From NCBI GenBank assembly GCA_031261485.1, contig JAISJO010000071.1:1-41261 (forward strand): a DNA stretch of 41,261 bases, written 5' to 3'. The stretch comes from Propionibacteriaceae bacterium (GTDB lineage: Bacteria; Actinomycetota; Actinomycetes; Propionibacteriales; Propionibacteriaceae). Made by a program: the position numbers and the translations under genes. Position 1 is the first letter of the stretch. Every line of letters starts with the position of its first letter. Shown in pieces: positions 35,500 through 41,261 of this stretch. The notes beneath the pieces are model-generated. The model ran no database searches. It was not told the DNA's origin and was given only the letters and a program-made list of their open reading frames with translations.

Positions 35500-35505
35500 G
35501 CGTCA

Positions 35506-35511
35506 AGGCTA
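35506..35511 (-). promoter_or_regulatory. -10 element (TAGCCT) of DUF3000-rnd
   Basis: Minus-strand TAGCCT, then TGACGC, then the ATG at 35499. Leaderless architecture. Confidence 0.6.
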
Positions 35512-35570
35512 GCTATCGGGCGCATCCTCCAGTCCCGGGACTCGCCGACAAAGGGACAATCGGATGGTGG

Positions 35571-35576
35571 CAGAAT
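35571..35576 (+). promoter_or_regulatory. -10 element (CAGAAT) of ppk2
   Basis: CAGAAT, then ATGGAC, then the ATG at 35583. It favours 35583 over the in-frame ATG at 35577. Confidence 0.45.
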
Positions 35577-35582
35577 ATGGAC

Positions 35583-36497
35583 ATGAGTACCGCTGTATCC
35601 GTGGCATCCCTCTTGCGTGCCAAACCGAACTCGTCGATCACAGATTATGACCCTGACGCCACCCCCGGTTACCCAGGAAAAGGTAAGGAGGATGGTCCTG
35701 CCCTGACGGCGAAGATTGGGGACCGGCTCTCCGAATTACAAGAAAGATTGTATGCGGAGGGCAAGGGTGATGGCCCCGACCGGAGCGTTCTCGTCGTCCT
35801 TCAAGGCATGGACACTTCCGGTAAGGGCGGGACTGTGCGACACGTCTTCGGACTTGTGGACCCGCAGGGGCTCCTGCTGCACGCTTTCAAGCAGCCCACC
35901 AAAGAGGAGTTGTCGCACGACTTCTTGTGGAGGATTCGTCAGCACCTTCCCTCTCGTGGCCTCATCGGTATCTTTGACCGCTCGCAGTACGAGGACGTCC
36001 TGGTTGTGCGGGTGGACGAGTTGGTGGAGCCAGCCATCTGGGAACCCAGGTACGAGGCGATCAACGACTTCGAGAAGTCCCTGGCCGATTCAGGCATGAA
36101 GATCATCAAGTGCTTCCTCAATATCAGCGCTGACGAGCAGAAAGGGCGCCTGCTGGAGAGGTTGGCCGACCCGAGCAAGCATTGGAAGTACTCCCATGGT
36201 GACGTGAAAGTGCGGGCCAAGTGGAATGCGTACATGGAGGCGTACGAGGACGCGCTCAACAACTGCAACACTGATGCTGCGCCGTGGTACGTCATCCCGG
36301 CAAACAAGAAGTGGTACCGCGACTGGGCGGTGGCGACCCTCTTGCTCGAAGCCCTAGAGGAGATGAATCCGCAATGGCCTGCCGGTGATTTCGACGTGGA
36401 AGCCGAGATTGTGGCCGTCAATGAGTCATTGCCAGTTGCAGATGTAAGCTCTGACGATTCGAAGGTAAGTAAAGACAAGAAGGCCAAGAAGAAGTAG
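35583..36497 (+). CDS. ppk2: PPK2-family polyphosphate:nucleotide phosphotransferase
   Basis: Moves phosphate between polyphosphate and nucleotides; PPK2 enzymes of this kind mainly make NDP or NTP from polyphosphate. Walker A is GMDTSGKGGTVRHV (residues ~75-88), Walker B is GIFDRSQYEDVLVVRV, and the lid module follows (DEQKGRLLERLADPSKHWKYS). At 304 residues it resembles the TIGR03709 type. The tail ends in a Lys-rich stretch (SKDKKAKKK). It is divergent from DUF3000 across ~80 bases. The nucleotide preference (AMP, ADP or GDP) cannot be read here. A 26-bp tandem repeat starts 14 bases after the stop. Confidence 0.9.
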   Translation: MSTAVSVASLLRAKPNSSITDYDPDATPGYPGKGKEDGPALTAKIGDRLSELQERLYAEGKGDGPDRSVLVVLQGMDTSGKGGTVRHVFGLVDPQGLLLHAFKQPTKEELSHDFLWRIRQHLPSRGLIGIFDRSQYEDVLVVRVDELVEPAIWEPRYEAINDFEKSLADSGMKIIKCFLNISADEQKGRLLERLADPSKHWKYSHGDVKVRAKWNAYMEAYEDALNNCNTDAAPWYVIPANKKWYRDWAVATLLLEALEEMNPQWPAGDFDVEAEIVAVNESLPVADVSSDDSKVSKDKKAKKK

Positions 36498-36510
36498 ACC
36501 CGGCGATGCC

Positions 36511-36588
36511 ACCGTACGTGCGCATCCCGGAATGTTACCGTTCTTGCGCATCCTGAAATGCTACGGTATGTGCGCATTCGGAGTAGTG
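36511..36588. repeat. Three degenerate tandem copies of a 26-bp unit
   Basis: Units at 36511-36536, 36537-36562 and 36563-36588. They begin ACCGTACGTGCGCAT, ACCGTTCTTGCGCAT and ACGGTATGTGCGCAT, and each has a TGCGCA palindrome at the same place. A partial copy of the unit's end precedes them. It is in the gap after ppk2, ahead of the convergent chelatase gene. There are no unique spacers, so it is not a CRISPR array. Confidence 0.65.
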
Positions 36589-36689
36589 ACTGTCCGCAAA
36601 CTGCGCGTCGGAAACGTCGAATTATGCTGGCTGAAATCTACGCAAAGTGTGGGCTGCAACAGGCATGATGACCACCAGGCCACCCCGAT

Positions 36690-37478
36690 TCACTGCACGG
36701 CTTCGGCCAACTCCGGCATTTCCATGGTGTCGCTGATATCGTCCAGCAAGTCCATTGCTGCGAAAGCGTAACGAGCGAGCACGAGGTCCAAGACTGAGTC
36801 GTCCACGCCGATGGGCGCACTGACGGCAATCGCGCCATGTCTGAGGGCCAGGTGCGCCTGTGCCTCGAAAAGGGCCCCGGGGGAGAGGAAGAACGACCCA
36901 ACCGCGACATGGCGACGGCCCTGCGCGTTGAGGCTCTCGATGGCGGTGGTCACGCCCATACCGGACCCGTCGGACATAGCAATCAAACAAGGTAACTTGT
37001 GGTGTGCTCCCCATTGGCGGGCCCGCCTAGCCAGCATGCCCATGCCGCGCACATCGCCGGGGCCTTCCGCCAAGAGAACCAGCCCGTCCAATTCGGTCGC
37101 ATGTGCATTGCCCAAGGCGACACGCAGACGTTCATCCAAAGGTCGCAGGAGAGAAGCTTCAGGGCCAAGAGGGTGCGAAATCGTGAAGCGCACAGTGGGA
37201 TGGGTCTGGCGAACAGCGTCCACCACGGCATCCACAGCGGGGTCGTGGTCCACGACGGCACTGAGTTGGAGCGGCACGAAGACGACCTCGGTGACCCCTC
37301 TGGACGCCAAATGCGTCACGACTTGGGACGCGGAGGGCGGGCATTCTCGGATGAAGGCGGCGTTGACTTCGAGTTCAGGGCGAATACTCTGGAGGCCGTA
37401 GCGCAGGTGGTGGCTCACCTCGGCCACAGCAGGGTCGGTGCTGCCATGTGCGAGCATGATCAGAGCGGGCGCTGCCAT
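36690..37478 (-). CDS. CbiX-type sirohydrochlorin chelatase-like protein
   Basis: A 262-residue class II chelatase with two CbiX-like halves. The first half has the metal-binding histidine in IMLAHGSTDP and the strand VVFVPLQLSAVVDHD; the second half has GLVLLAEGPGD and HVAVGSFFLSPG. Such enzymes insert cobalt, iron or nickel into sirohydrochlorin for cobalamin, siroheme or related cofactors. The usual sulfite/nitrite reductase partners are not adjacent, so the metal and pathway are open. The ATG at 37478 follows AAGGAA; an upstream ATG at 37511 adds 11 residues with no family match. Confidence 0.8.
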   Translation of the reverse strand: MAAPALIMLAHGSTDPAVAEVSHHLRYGLQSIRPELEVNAAFIRECPPSASQVVTHLASRGVTEVVFVPLQLSAVVDHDPAVDAVVDAVRQTHPTVRFTISHPLGPEASLLRPLDERLRVALGNAHATELDGLVLLAEGPGDVRGMGMLARRARQWGAHHKLPCLIAMSDGSGMGVTTAIESLNAQGRRHVAVGSFFLSPGALFEAQAHLALRHGAIAVSAPIGVDDSVLDLVLARYAFAAMDLLDDISDTMEMPELAEAVQ

Positions 37479-37762
37479 ATCGTTCCTTCCTCGAATGACG
37501 AGCGGCGCCATTGCCGTGGGCGGTCAAGCCTTGAGGTGTTTCAGTGATACTTTGCGAGATTCCCCAACGTTCTCTTTCGCTTGGGCATAACTTCACACCA
37601 TCCACCATGTGAGACGCAAGTTTTCTGTCCGCATAGTGAGACAGATACCTCGTGGAAAGCAGAAATGACCGACTTCCGAGGGGGTCCAAGGGGTACACAT
37701 CGAGTTGGAGAGGGATTGCATCCTGGACATCGAAATCGGTCGAGGTGGCTTTCGAATGTCGA
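37479..37762 (-). other. Upstream region of the chelatase gene
   Basis: About 285 bases with no convincing gene. The notable structure is a pair of GTGAGAC motifs on the plus strand (37609-37615 and 37636-37642). On the minus strand they give two GTCTCAC sites 27 bases apart, one inside TGTCTCACTATGCGGACA. I looked for a cobalamin-riboswitch core and did not find one. Confidence 0.4.
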
Positions 37763-38167
37763 CTAGTGTCCGCTTGTGGGGGACACTAACTCTGCGTCAT
37801 CAAGTTGGTTGGCCAGTTTCTGGTCAAAGGTGTACAAGGGGGTATCGCCAGCGCGTCTGGCCTGGTGGGTGAGGTAGATATCCACGACAGACAACTTGGG
37901 ATGGGCGAGGTAGTCGGCGATGATGTCTCGCCAGAGGGCGGTATCGATGCGGAAGGCGCCATGTCCGAGGAGGGTGCTCAGGGCGGTGGCGATGGCGGGG
38001 CGAGACGCTTTGTAGACAGTTTGGAGGGCGTACACGCACTCGATGAGGGCAGCGTCATGGACGGTCACTTCCCCGCACTCGCTGAGGAGGTGTTCGACAG
38101 CGCGGGTCTGCTGAGGAATATCGTCAATCAGCCAACGCAGAACGGCGTTGGTATCAAGATTGGCCAT
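37763..38167 (-). CDS. PIN-domain toxin (VapC-like)
   Basis: A 134-residue PIN-domain protein, expected to be a metal-dependent RNase that cuts specific tRNA or rRNA when freed from its antitoxin. Acidic active-site residues are visible at Asp5 (MANLDTNAVLRWL), Glu in AALIECVYAL, Asp in LSVVDIYLTHQA and Asp in YTFDQKLA. The ATG at 38167 lies inside the antitoxin gene end (14-base overlap), the usual tight coupling. A perfect 8-bp inverted repeat (37764-37771 with 37781-37788) covers the stop codon. Confidence 0.85.
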   Translation of the reverse strand: MANLDTNAVLRWLIDDIPQQTRAVEHLLSECGEVTVHDAALIECVYALQTVYKASRPAIATALSTLLGHGAFRIDTALWRDIIADYLAHPKLSVVDIYLTHQARRAGDTPLYTFDQKLANQLDDAELVSPTSGH

Positions 38168-38417
38168 GGCTCTCCTGCACCGCCTCGGTCCACCCGTCGC
38201 CTGAGGTGTACGGAACCCCCAGCGTCCCTTGTGCGCGAAGCTCTTGCTGGAGCATGTGGCGCACGGTCTCGATAGCCGGAGGTACACTCACCAGGATTTC
38301 TCCTTCTGACAAGGAGAAACCAATGCGTCGACCAGGTTCAATGCCCAACTCCTCGCGTATGGGAGCCGGGATGGTGACCTGTCCCTTCGTGCTGACAGTT
38401 GCATACATCATAGTCAT
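38154..38417 (-). CDS. AbrB/SpoVT-type antitoxin
   Basis: An 87-residue protein with an N-terminal swapped-hairpin DNA-binding domain (YATVSTKGQVTIPAPIREELGIEPGRRIGF) and a C-terminal helix region that should wrap the toxin (AIETVRHMLQQELRAQG). It precedes and overlaps the PIN toxin gene. It should repress its own promoter. The start at 38417 is chosen because TAGAAT stands seven bases upstream; MMYATV at 38411 and MYATV at 38408 are alternatives. Confidence 0.85.
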   Translation of the reverse strand: MTMMYATVSTKGQVTIPAPIREELGIEPGRRIGFSLSEGEILVSVPPAIETVRHMLQQELRAQGTLGVPYTSGDGWTEAVQESHGQS

Positions 38418-38424
38418 GGTAGGT

Positions 38425-38430
38425 ATTCTA
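38425..38430 (-). promoter_or_regulatory. -10 element (TAGAAT) of the toxin-antitoxin operon
   Basis: Minus-strand TAGAAT, then ACCTACC, then the ATG at 38417. AGGTA and AAGGTA motifs around it on the plus strand may be operator parts. Confidence 0.55.
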
Positions 38431-38503
38431 TCAAAGGTAAGGAAAGCAGTGCGTGTAGGACACCCAATTGATAGCTGGTGTTTCCTTGCCGGAGTATGCC
38501 GAG

Positions 38504-38533
38504 TGGACCGAGGGGGGCTGTTGGTGTTACAGT
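38504..38533 (+). promoter_or_regulatory. Promoter of tRNA-Tyr
   Basis: TGGACC (38504-38509) and TACAGT (38528-38533) with an 18-base spacer, placing the transcript start about five bases before the tRNA. Confidence 0.4.
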
Positions 38534-38545
38534 TTCTGGGACTTC

Positions 38546-38631
38546 GGCGGGTTGCCCGAGTGGTCAATGGGAGCAGACTGTAAATCTGCCGGCTAATGCC
38601 TACGGAGGTTCGAACCCTTCACCCGCCACCA
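38546..38631 (+). tRNA. tRNA-Tyr (anticodon GTA)
   Basis: Acceptor arms GGCGGGT and ACCCGCC pair fully. The anticodon GTA is at 38580-38582 in GACTGTAAATC. The T arm is GGTTCGAACC-like, and a long variable arm as expected for bacterial tRNA-Tyr lies between. CCA is encoded (38629-38631). Confidence 0.95.
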
Positions 38632-38643
38632 CAGAAGTACGCT

Positions 38644-38669
38644 CGAGAGCCGACGAAAGTCGGCTCTCG
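38644..38669 (+). terminator. Hairpin terminator after tRNA-Tyr
   Basis: CGAGAGCCGAC, GAAA, GTCGGCTCTCG: an 11-bp perfect stem with a GAAA tetraloop, followed by TGTTTGT. Confidence 0.75.
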
Positions 38670-38733
38670 GTGTTTGTGGTGACGTGCGACGATGCAAGCT
38701 CGCTTGCTAGTCGTCGCACGTCACCACAAACAC
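38670..38733. repeat. 23-bp perfect inverted repeat (long hairpin)
   Basis: The left arm 38670-38692 (GTGTTTGTGGTGACG...) and right arm 38711-38733 are exact reverse complements. The 18-base loop itself folds as GCAAGC-TC-GCTTGC. It directly follows the tRNA-Tyr terminator and has no coding role that I can see. Confidence 0.8.
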
Positions 38734-38735
38734 AC

Positions 38736-38758
38736 AAGGACCTCCACAGGAGGTTCTT
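38736..38758. terminator. Short hairpin before the 75-bp repeats
   Basis: AAGGACCTCC, ACA, GGAGGTTCTT: a 10-bp stem with one G-T pair. Confidence 0.35.
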
Positions 38759-38763
38759 GTAGC

Positions 38764-38970
38764 GTACGGCCCGGCAGGGTTGACTGAACTGGGCGGAGCC
38801 CGGTGAGGGAGCACCCGCCACAAGGCGGTTTCTTCTGGGTACGGCCCGGCAGGGTTGACTGAACTGGGCGGAGCCCGGTGAGGGAGCACCCGCCACAAGA
38901 CGGTTTCTTCTGGGTACGACCCGGCAGGGTTGACCGAATCGGACGAAGTCTGGTGAGGGAGCACCCGCCG
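38764..38970. repeat. Three tandem copies of a 75-bp unit
   Basis: Units begin at 38764, 38839 and 38914 with GTACGGCCCGGCAGGG or GTACGACCCGGCAGGG. The first two differ by very few bases. The third is more diverged and loses similarity after about 57 bases. Each unit holds CTGGGC-GGA-GCCCGG (a stem), and the first holds CCGCC-ACAA-GGCGG followed by TTTCTTCT. The zone fills the ~430-base gap between tRNA-Tyr and tRNA-Thr. Reading frames through it exist because 75 is divisible by three, but they show no sign of being genes. Confidence 0.8.
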
Positions 38971-39021
38971 AAGTGCGAATGCTCCCCATGTCGATGGATG
39001 TCGACGTGCGGCCCCGCCCAC

Positions 39022-39051
39022 TTGCCGCCCTATTGATTCCTCGTGTATCGT
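39022..39051 (+). promoter_or_regulatory. Promoter of the tRNA-Thr/tRNA-Met unit
   Basis: TTGCCG (39022-39027) and TATCGT (39046-39051), 18-base spacer, about 11 bases before tRNA-Thr. Confidence 0.55.
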
Positions 39052-39062
39052 AGTTCGGGCTT

Positions 39063-39135
39063 GCCCCTATAGCTCAGTCGGTAGAGCGTCTCCATGGTAA
39101 GGAGAAGGTCTGCAGTTCGATTCTGCATGGGGGCT
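39063..39135 (+). tRNA. tRNA-Thr (anticodon GGT)
   Basis: Cloverleaf with acceptor GCCCCTA / TGGGGGC (one G-T pair), D arm AGCTCAGTCGGTAGAGC, anticodon GGT at 39096-39098 in a CTCC-ATGGTAA-GGAG stem-loop, and T arm GCAGTTCGATTCTGC. CCA is not encoded. Confidence 0.95.
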
Positions 39136-39139
39136 CGGC

Positions 39140-39161
39140 GTCTGAAGGGAAACCTTCAGAC
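39140..39161 (+). other. Hairpin in the tRNA-Thr/tRNA-Met spacer
   Basis: GTCTGAAGG, GAAA, CCTTCAGAC: a 9-bp perfect stem with a GAAA loop and no T-run. It is probably an RNA processing or partial termination structure in a common precursor. Confidence 0.5.
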
Positions 39162-39165
39162 TAAT

Positions 39166-39239
39166 GGCGGGGTAGCTCAGTCGGTTAGAGCGAGCGGCTC
39201 ATAATCGCTAGGTCGCGGGTTCGAGTCCCGCCTCCGCTA
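39166..39239 (+). tRNA. tRNA-Met (elongator, anticodon CAT)
   Basis: Acceptor GGCGGGG / CTCCGCT (with G-T pairs including the first), D arm GCTCAGTCGGTTAGAGC, anticodon CAT in CTCATAA, T arm GCGGGTTCGAGTCCCGC. The first pair is G-T and the anticodon stem lacks the three G-C pairs of initiator tRNA, so it is the elongator. CCA is not encoded. Confidence 0.93.
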
Positions 39240-39261
39240 CGGACTACATGAGGAGTACACG

Positions 39262-39432
39262 ATGGCTAAGAAGCAAGGCGATGTTCGCCCGAAGATCACT
39301 TTGGCATGCACGGAGTGCAAAGAGCGCAACTACATCACCAAGAAGAATCGCCGCAACGACCCGGATCGTCTGGAGCTGAAGAAGTTCTGCCCGCGTTGCC
39401 GCAAGCATCAAGCGCACCGCGAAACTCGCTGA
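39262..39432 (+). CDS. rpmG: 50S ribosomal protein bL33
   Basis: A 56-residue ribosomal protein of the large subunit. It starts [19 protein letters not shown] and ends [15 protein letters not shown]. Both Cys pairs (CTEC and CPRC) are kept, so this is the zinc-binding form; a zinc-free paralogue may exist elsewhere. AGGAG lies six bases before the ATG. It follows tRNA-Thr and tRNA-Met as in many actinobacteria, where a dehydratase gene, murB and then secE-nusG usually come next. Here that continuation is missing. Confidence 0.97.
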   Translation: MAKKQGDVRPKITLACTECKERNYITKKNRRNDPDRLELKKFCPRCRKHQAHRETR

Positions 39433-39450
39433 CCGCAGTTCGCACACTAG

Positions 39451-39476
39451 GCGCACGCCCTCGTCAGGGTGTGCGC
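39451..39476 (+). terminator. Rho-independent terminator of rpmG
   Basis: GCGCACGCCCT, CGTC, AGGGTGTGCGC: an 11-bp stem with one G-T pair, then TTTGTCGT. It is 18 bases after the stop. Confidence 0.7.
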
Positions 39477-39598
39477 TTTGTCGTCTCCTGACCCAGATGA
39501 TTCTGCCTAGGACTCAGCGCTTCGTTGGCGCACCAAGTGCCACCTGAAATGGCATCCGGCGCCTCGGTGCCAAGACGACAGGCGCAGAATTACTCCCT

Positions 39599-39632
39599 AA
39601 CAGGGCACCACGGCCAACAGGGCACTACGGCC
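39599..39632. repeat. Two tandem copies of a 17-bp unit
   Basis: AACAGGGCACCACGGCC and AACAGGGCACTACGGCC, one difference, in the gap between rpmG and manA. The rest of this ~165-base gap shows no gene. Confidence 0.6.
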
Positions 39633-39641
39633 CCGTCCCAC

Positions 39642-40811
39642 TTACACTCCTGGTGAAGCGACGAACAAAGTGGCCGACCCCGAAGCGGTGACTTCCTCGC
39701 CGAAGGGCATGAGGACCGCCTGGCCGGGAGTGAGGTCGACGACACTTTCACCCTGACGCAGTTGTGCTTCTCCGTCGATCACCAGTCCGATTCGGCATGA
39801 ATCTGTGCGTGGGATTGCCACCGCTTTGCTCGTCAGATCGCCACGCCAGAGGGCGAACTCGGGGGTGGGAGTGATGTACCTCACGAATCCCGCATCACTC
39901 TCAGTGGGCACGATCACCGGCTCGCTAGCCTCGAAGGCAACGACCTGGATGAGTTCGTCCACGTCGATGTGCTTGGCCGTCAACCCGCCGCGCAGGACAT
40001 TGTCAGAGGAGGCCATGACCTCCACGCCGACCCCGTGAAGATAGGCATGCAGGGTGCAGGGCGCGAGGTACATCCCCTGTCCAGGCTCCAGATGAACCCG
40101 ATTGAGCAGGAGGGCTGCCAGAATCGATGGCTGGTGCGGGAAGTACACGTCCAAGTCCAGTGCAGTTCGAGCGAACTCACCCACCTCGGAATCGTCATCA
40201 CGATGTCGGTGAGCTTCGTGCAGAACCTCATTGACATACTCGGGATGGTCTTGGCTCAGAATGTCGAGGAATACTTCAGCGAAAGCGGCAGAGCCGCGCC
40301 GAGAACCGAGCGGACCAATGACCGAAGACAAGTCTGCTCCCAGCCCCAGAGCCTCGAACAGCGCGAGGGTGTGGTGAGGATTGCGGAAGCCGCACAAGGC
40401 GTCGAACGGCGTCAGAGCCACAAGGAGTTCCGGCTTCGGCCAATCGTCGTGGTACACCCGAACTGGAGAATCCAGGGCAATCCTCGCCTGGTTCTCGCGG
40501 GCGAACCCGGCCTCAGCCTGCTCACGATTGGGATGTGCCTGGAGGGACAGCGGTCGCTCTGCGGCGAGCAGTTTCAGCAGGAGGGGGAAACGGTCGCCGA
40601 AAGCCCGGTACGTCCGATCTCCAATCCATTCAGGATGGTCTTGCAGAACCGTGCCCAGATCCACATCATTCACAGTTGACGGGGCGAGGGGATGGGCTCC
40701 CAGCCAGTACTCCGCCTGTGGCTCGCCGGTGGGCTCGGCCCCTAGCAATGCGGGTATGGCGGTGGGGGATCCCCAAGCGTAGTCGCGGATCTGACCAGTC
40801 AGTGCCAGCAT
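39642..40811 (-). CDS. manA: Mannose-6-phosphate isomerase, class I
   Basis: Zinc enzyme that interconverts mannose 6-phosphate and fructose 6-phosphate, feeding GDP-mannose and mannose use. Zinc ligands are in LSLQAHPN (Gln and His), the Glu of WPKPELLVAL, and His in CTLHAYLHGVGVEVMASSDNVLRGGLT, the long conserved block of the family. At 389 residues it is the expected size. AAAGGA lies four bases before the ATG. It runs opposite to the tRNA/rpmG unit and is divergent from the DUF3263 gene across ~290 bases. Confidence 0.95.
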   Translation of the reverse strand: MLALTGQIRDYAWGSPTAIPALLGAEPTGEPQAEYWLGAHPLAPSTVNDVDLGTVLQDHPEWIGDRTYRAFGDRFPLLLKLLAAERPLSLQAHPNREQAEAGFARENQARIALDSPVRVYHDDWPKPELLVALTPFDALCGFRNPHHTLALFEALGLGADLSSVIGPLGSRRGSAAFAEVFLDILSQDHPEYVNEVLHEAHRHRDDDSEVGEFARTALDLDVYFPHQPSILAALLLNRVHLEPGQGMYLAPCTLHAYLHGVGVEVMASSDNVLRGGLTAKHIDVDELIQVVAFEASEPVIVPTESDAGFVRYITPTPEFALWRGDLTSKAVAIPRTDSCRIGLVIDGEAQLRQGESVVDLTPGQAVLMPFGEEVTASGSATLFVASPGV

Positions 40812-41104
40812 GGCATCCTTTCGTTGTGTGGCATCGTCGATTCGACGCTCGCTCCCATGGTGGGTGCTTCGCGCTGAGTCTGGGGCCCAGACATGAAGCC
40901 ACAGGGATTGAGAACCACGATGTTCCTAGCGGTACCACCCAGACATCTAGCTTATCGCAAGCCCGCGCCCTGGAGCGAAGCCCTGGATTTTGGGCGTGGT
41001 CCTCGGCGGGCACGGGTCAGTCGAGTGTGGATCTGCTGGCCCAGTATGCCCGACACGACACCGCCTCGCCCGATTTTGTCGGCGGTGCCTTATACGATGA
41101 AGCC
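40812..41104. other. Divergent gap between manA and DUF3263
   Basis: No gene is seen. GTCTGGG-G-CCCAGAC (40878-40892) is a perfect 7-bp palindrome and could be an operator for manA. The right end holds the DUF3263 promoter. Confidence 0.35.
41093..41098 (+). promoter_or_regulatory. -10 element (TACGAT) of the DUF3263 gene
   Basis: TACGAT, then GAAGCC, then the ATG at 41105. Leaderless architecture. Confidence 0.55.
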
Positions 41105-41261
41105 ATGAGTTTGAACGAGCAGGAGAAGGCGATATTGGGCTTCGAGCGCCAGCGCTGGAAGATGCCGGTGGAGAAGGAACATGCCATCGCCTCCACGTTC
41201 GGATTGTCGGGCCCGAGGTATTACCAACTGCTCAACGCCCTCATCGACCGCCAGGAAGCGA
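41105..41261 (+). CDS. DUF3263 protein (partial, 3' end beyond window)
   Basis: 52 codons open to the window edge, starting MSLNEQEKAILGFERQRWK and including AIASTFGLSGPRYYQLLNAL, the signature of the small actinobacterial DUF3263 family. The segment AIASTFGLSGPRYYQLL reads like a helix-turn-helix. Usual length is about 80 to 110 residues, so more than a third is missing. The function is unknown. Confidence 0.85.
   Translation, partial: MSLNEQEKAILGFERQRWKMPVEKEHAIASTFGLSGPRYYQLLNALIDRQEA

Noticed and set aside
36511-36588. CRISPR array
   Set aside because: The 26-bp units are contiguous with no unique spacers, and no cas genes are present.
37479-37762. Cobalamin riboswitch ahead of the chelatase gene
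   Set aside because: I could not find the conserved B12-box core or the expected paired arms on the minus strand.
38600-39021. Minus-strand frames with a 25-residue periodicity over the 75-bp repeats
   Set aside because: The periodicity only reflects a repeat length divisible by three. There are no start signals and the frames run into the hairpins and tRNA-Tyr.

Overview
The window is chromosomal DNA of a moderately high-GC Gram-positive bacterium of the Actinobacteria, most likely Actinomycetaceae or a near relative. The lineage call rests on genes that are essentially actinobacterial: SepH, DUF4193, DUF4235, DUF3710 with its OB-fold partner, DUF3000, DUF2505, DUF3263, an Rv3235-like protein beside secA, and a parC beside the sepH cluster. 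The species cannot be resolved from the sequence alone. Almost all of the window is densely packed housekeeping DNA. No phage, transposase, rRNA or CRISPR array is visible.

Layout. (1) 1-8763: CTP synthase (pyrG), a Gln/Pro/Tyr-rich membrane protein, a CE7-type acetyl-esterase, xerD, secA and an Rv3235-like gene. (2) 8950-16180: a GH43 glycosidase, a YwaF-type membrane protein and a DUF2505 protein. These are followed by a three-gene envelope cluster: an alpha/beta hydrolase, a membrane-anchored MurF-like ligase and a D-Ala-D-Ala ligase with an unusual omega-loop insertion. A DMT exporter closes the region. (3) 16421-25350: parC, an App1-like phosphatase, a type I phosphodiesterase, sepH, DUF4193, DUF4235, dut, DUF3710, OB-fold and a second low-complexity membrane protein. 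This block is a conserved actinobacterial neighbourhood for chromosome segregation, division and nucleotide hygiene. (4) 25419-35499: two TrkA-type K+ regulators, a TRAM-domain RNA methyltransferase, aconitase, dxs, HRDC-type RNase D and DUF3000. (5) 35583-41261: ppk2, a CbiX-like chelatase, a VapBC-type toxin-antitoxin pair, tRNA-Tyr, a hairpin and tandem-repeat zone, tRNA-Thr, tRNA-Met, rpmG, manA and the start of a DUF3263 gene.

Gene expression. At least ten genes, and probably thirteen, have a TANNNT-like -10 hexamer ending 6-7 bases (once 8) before an ATG or GTG, usually without a Shine-Dalgarno sequence. This architecture predicts leaderless mRNAs, and it decided several start codons here (8763, 13753, 35583, 38417). 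Other genes have ordinary GGAGG-type sites. Translational coupling through 4-base overlaps is seen at DUF3710/OB-fold, acn/membrane protein and DUF3000/rnd, and through a 14-base overlap at the toxin-antitoxin pair.

The least explained structure is non-coding. There are two diverged copies of a 143-bp element with 12-bp terminal inverted repeats (4240-4382 and 16207-16349). A 24-bp exact repeat sits at two intergenic sites 25 kb apart (8830-8853 and 33384-33407). A degenerate 26-bp triplet repeat lies after ppk2, and a phased pair of 12-bp direct repeats lies just upstream of the ddl promoter. A 23-bp perfect stem and three 75-bp tandem repeats separate tRNA-Tyr from tRNA-Thr. The most interesting coding locus is the hydrolase / membrane Mur ligase / Ddl set at 11188-14964.
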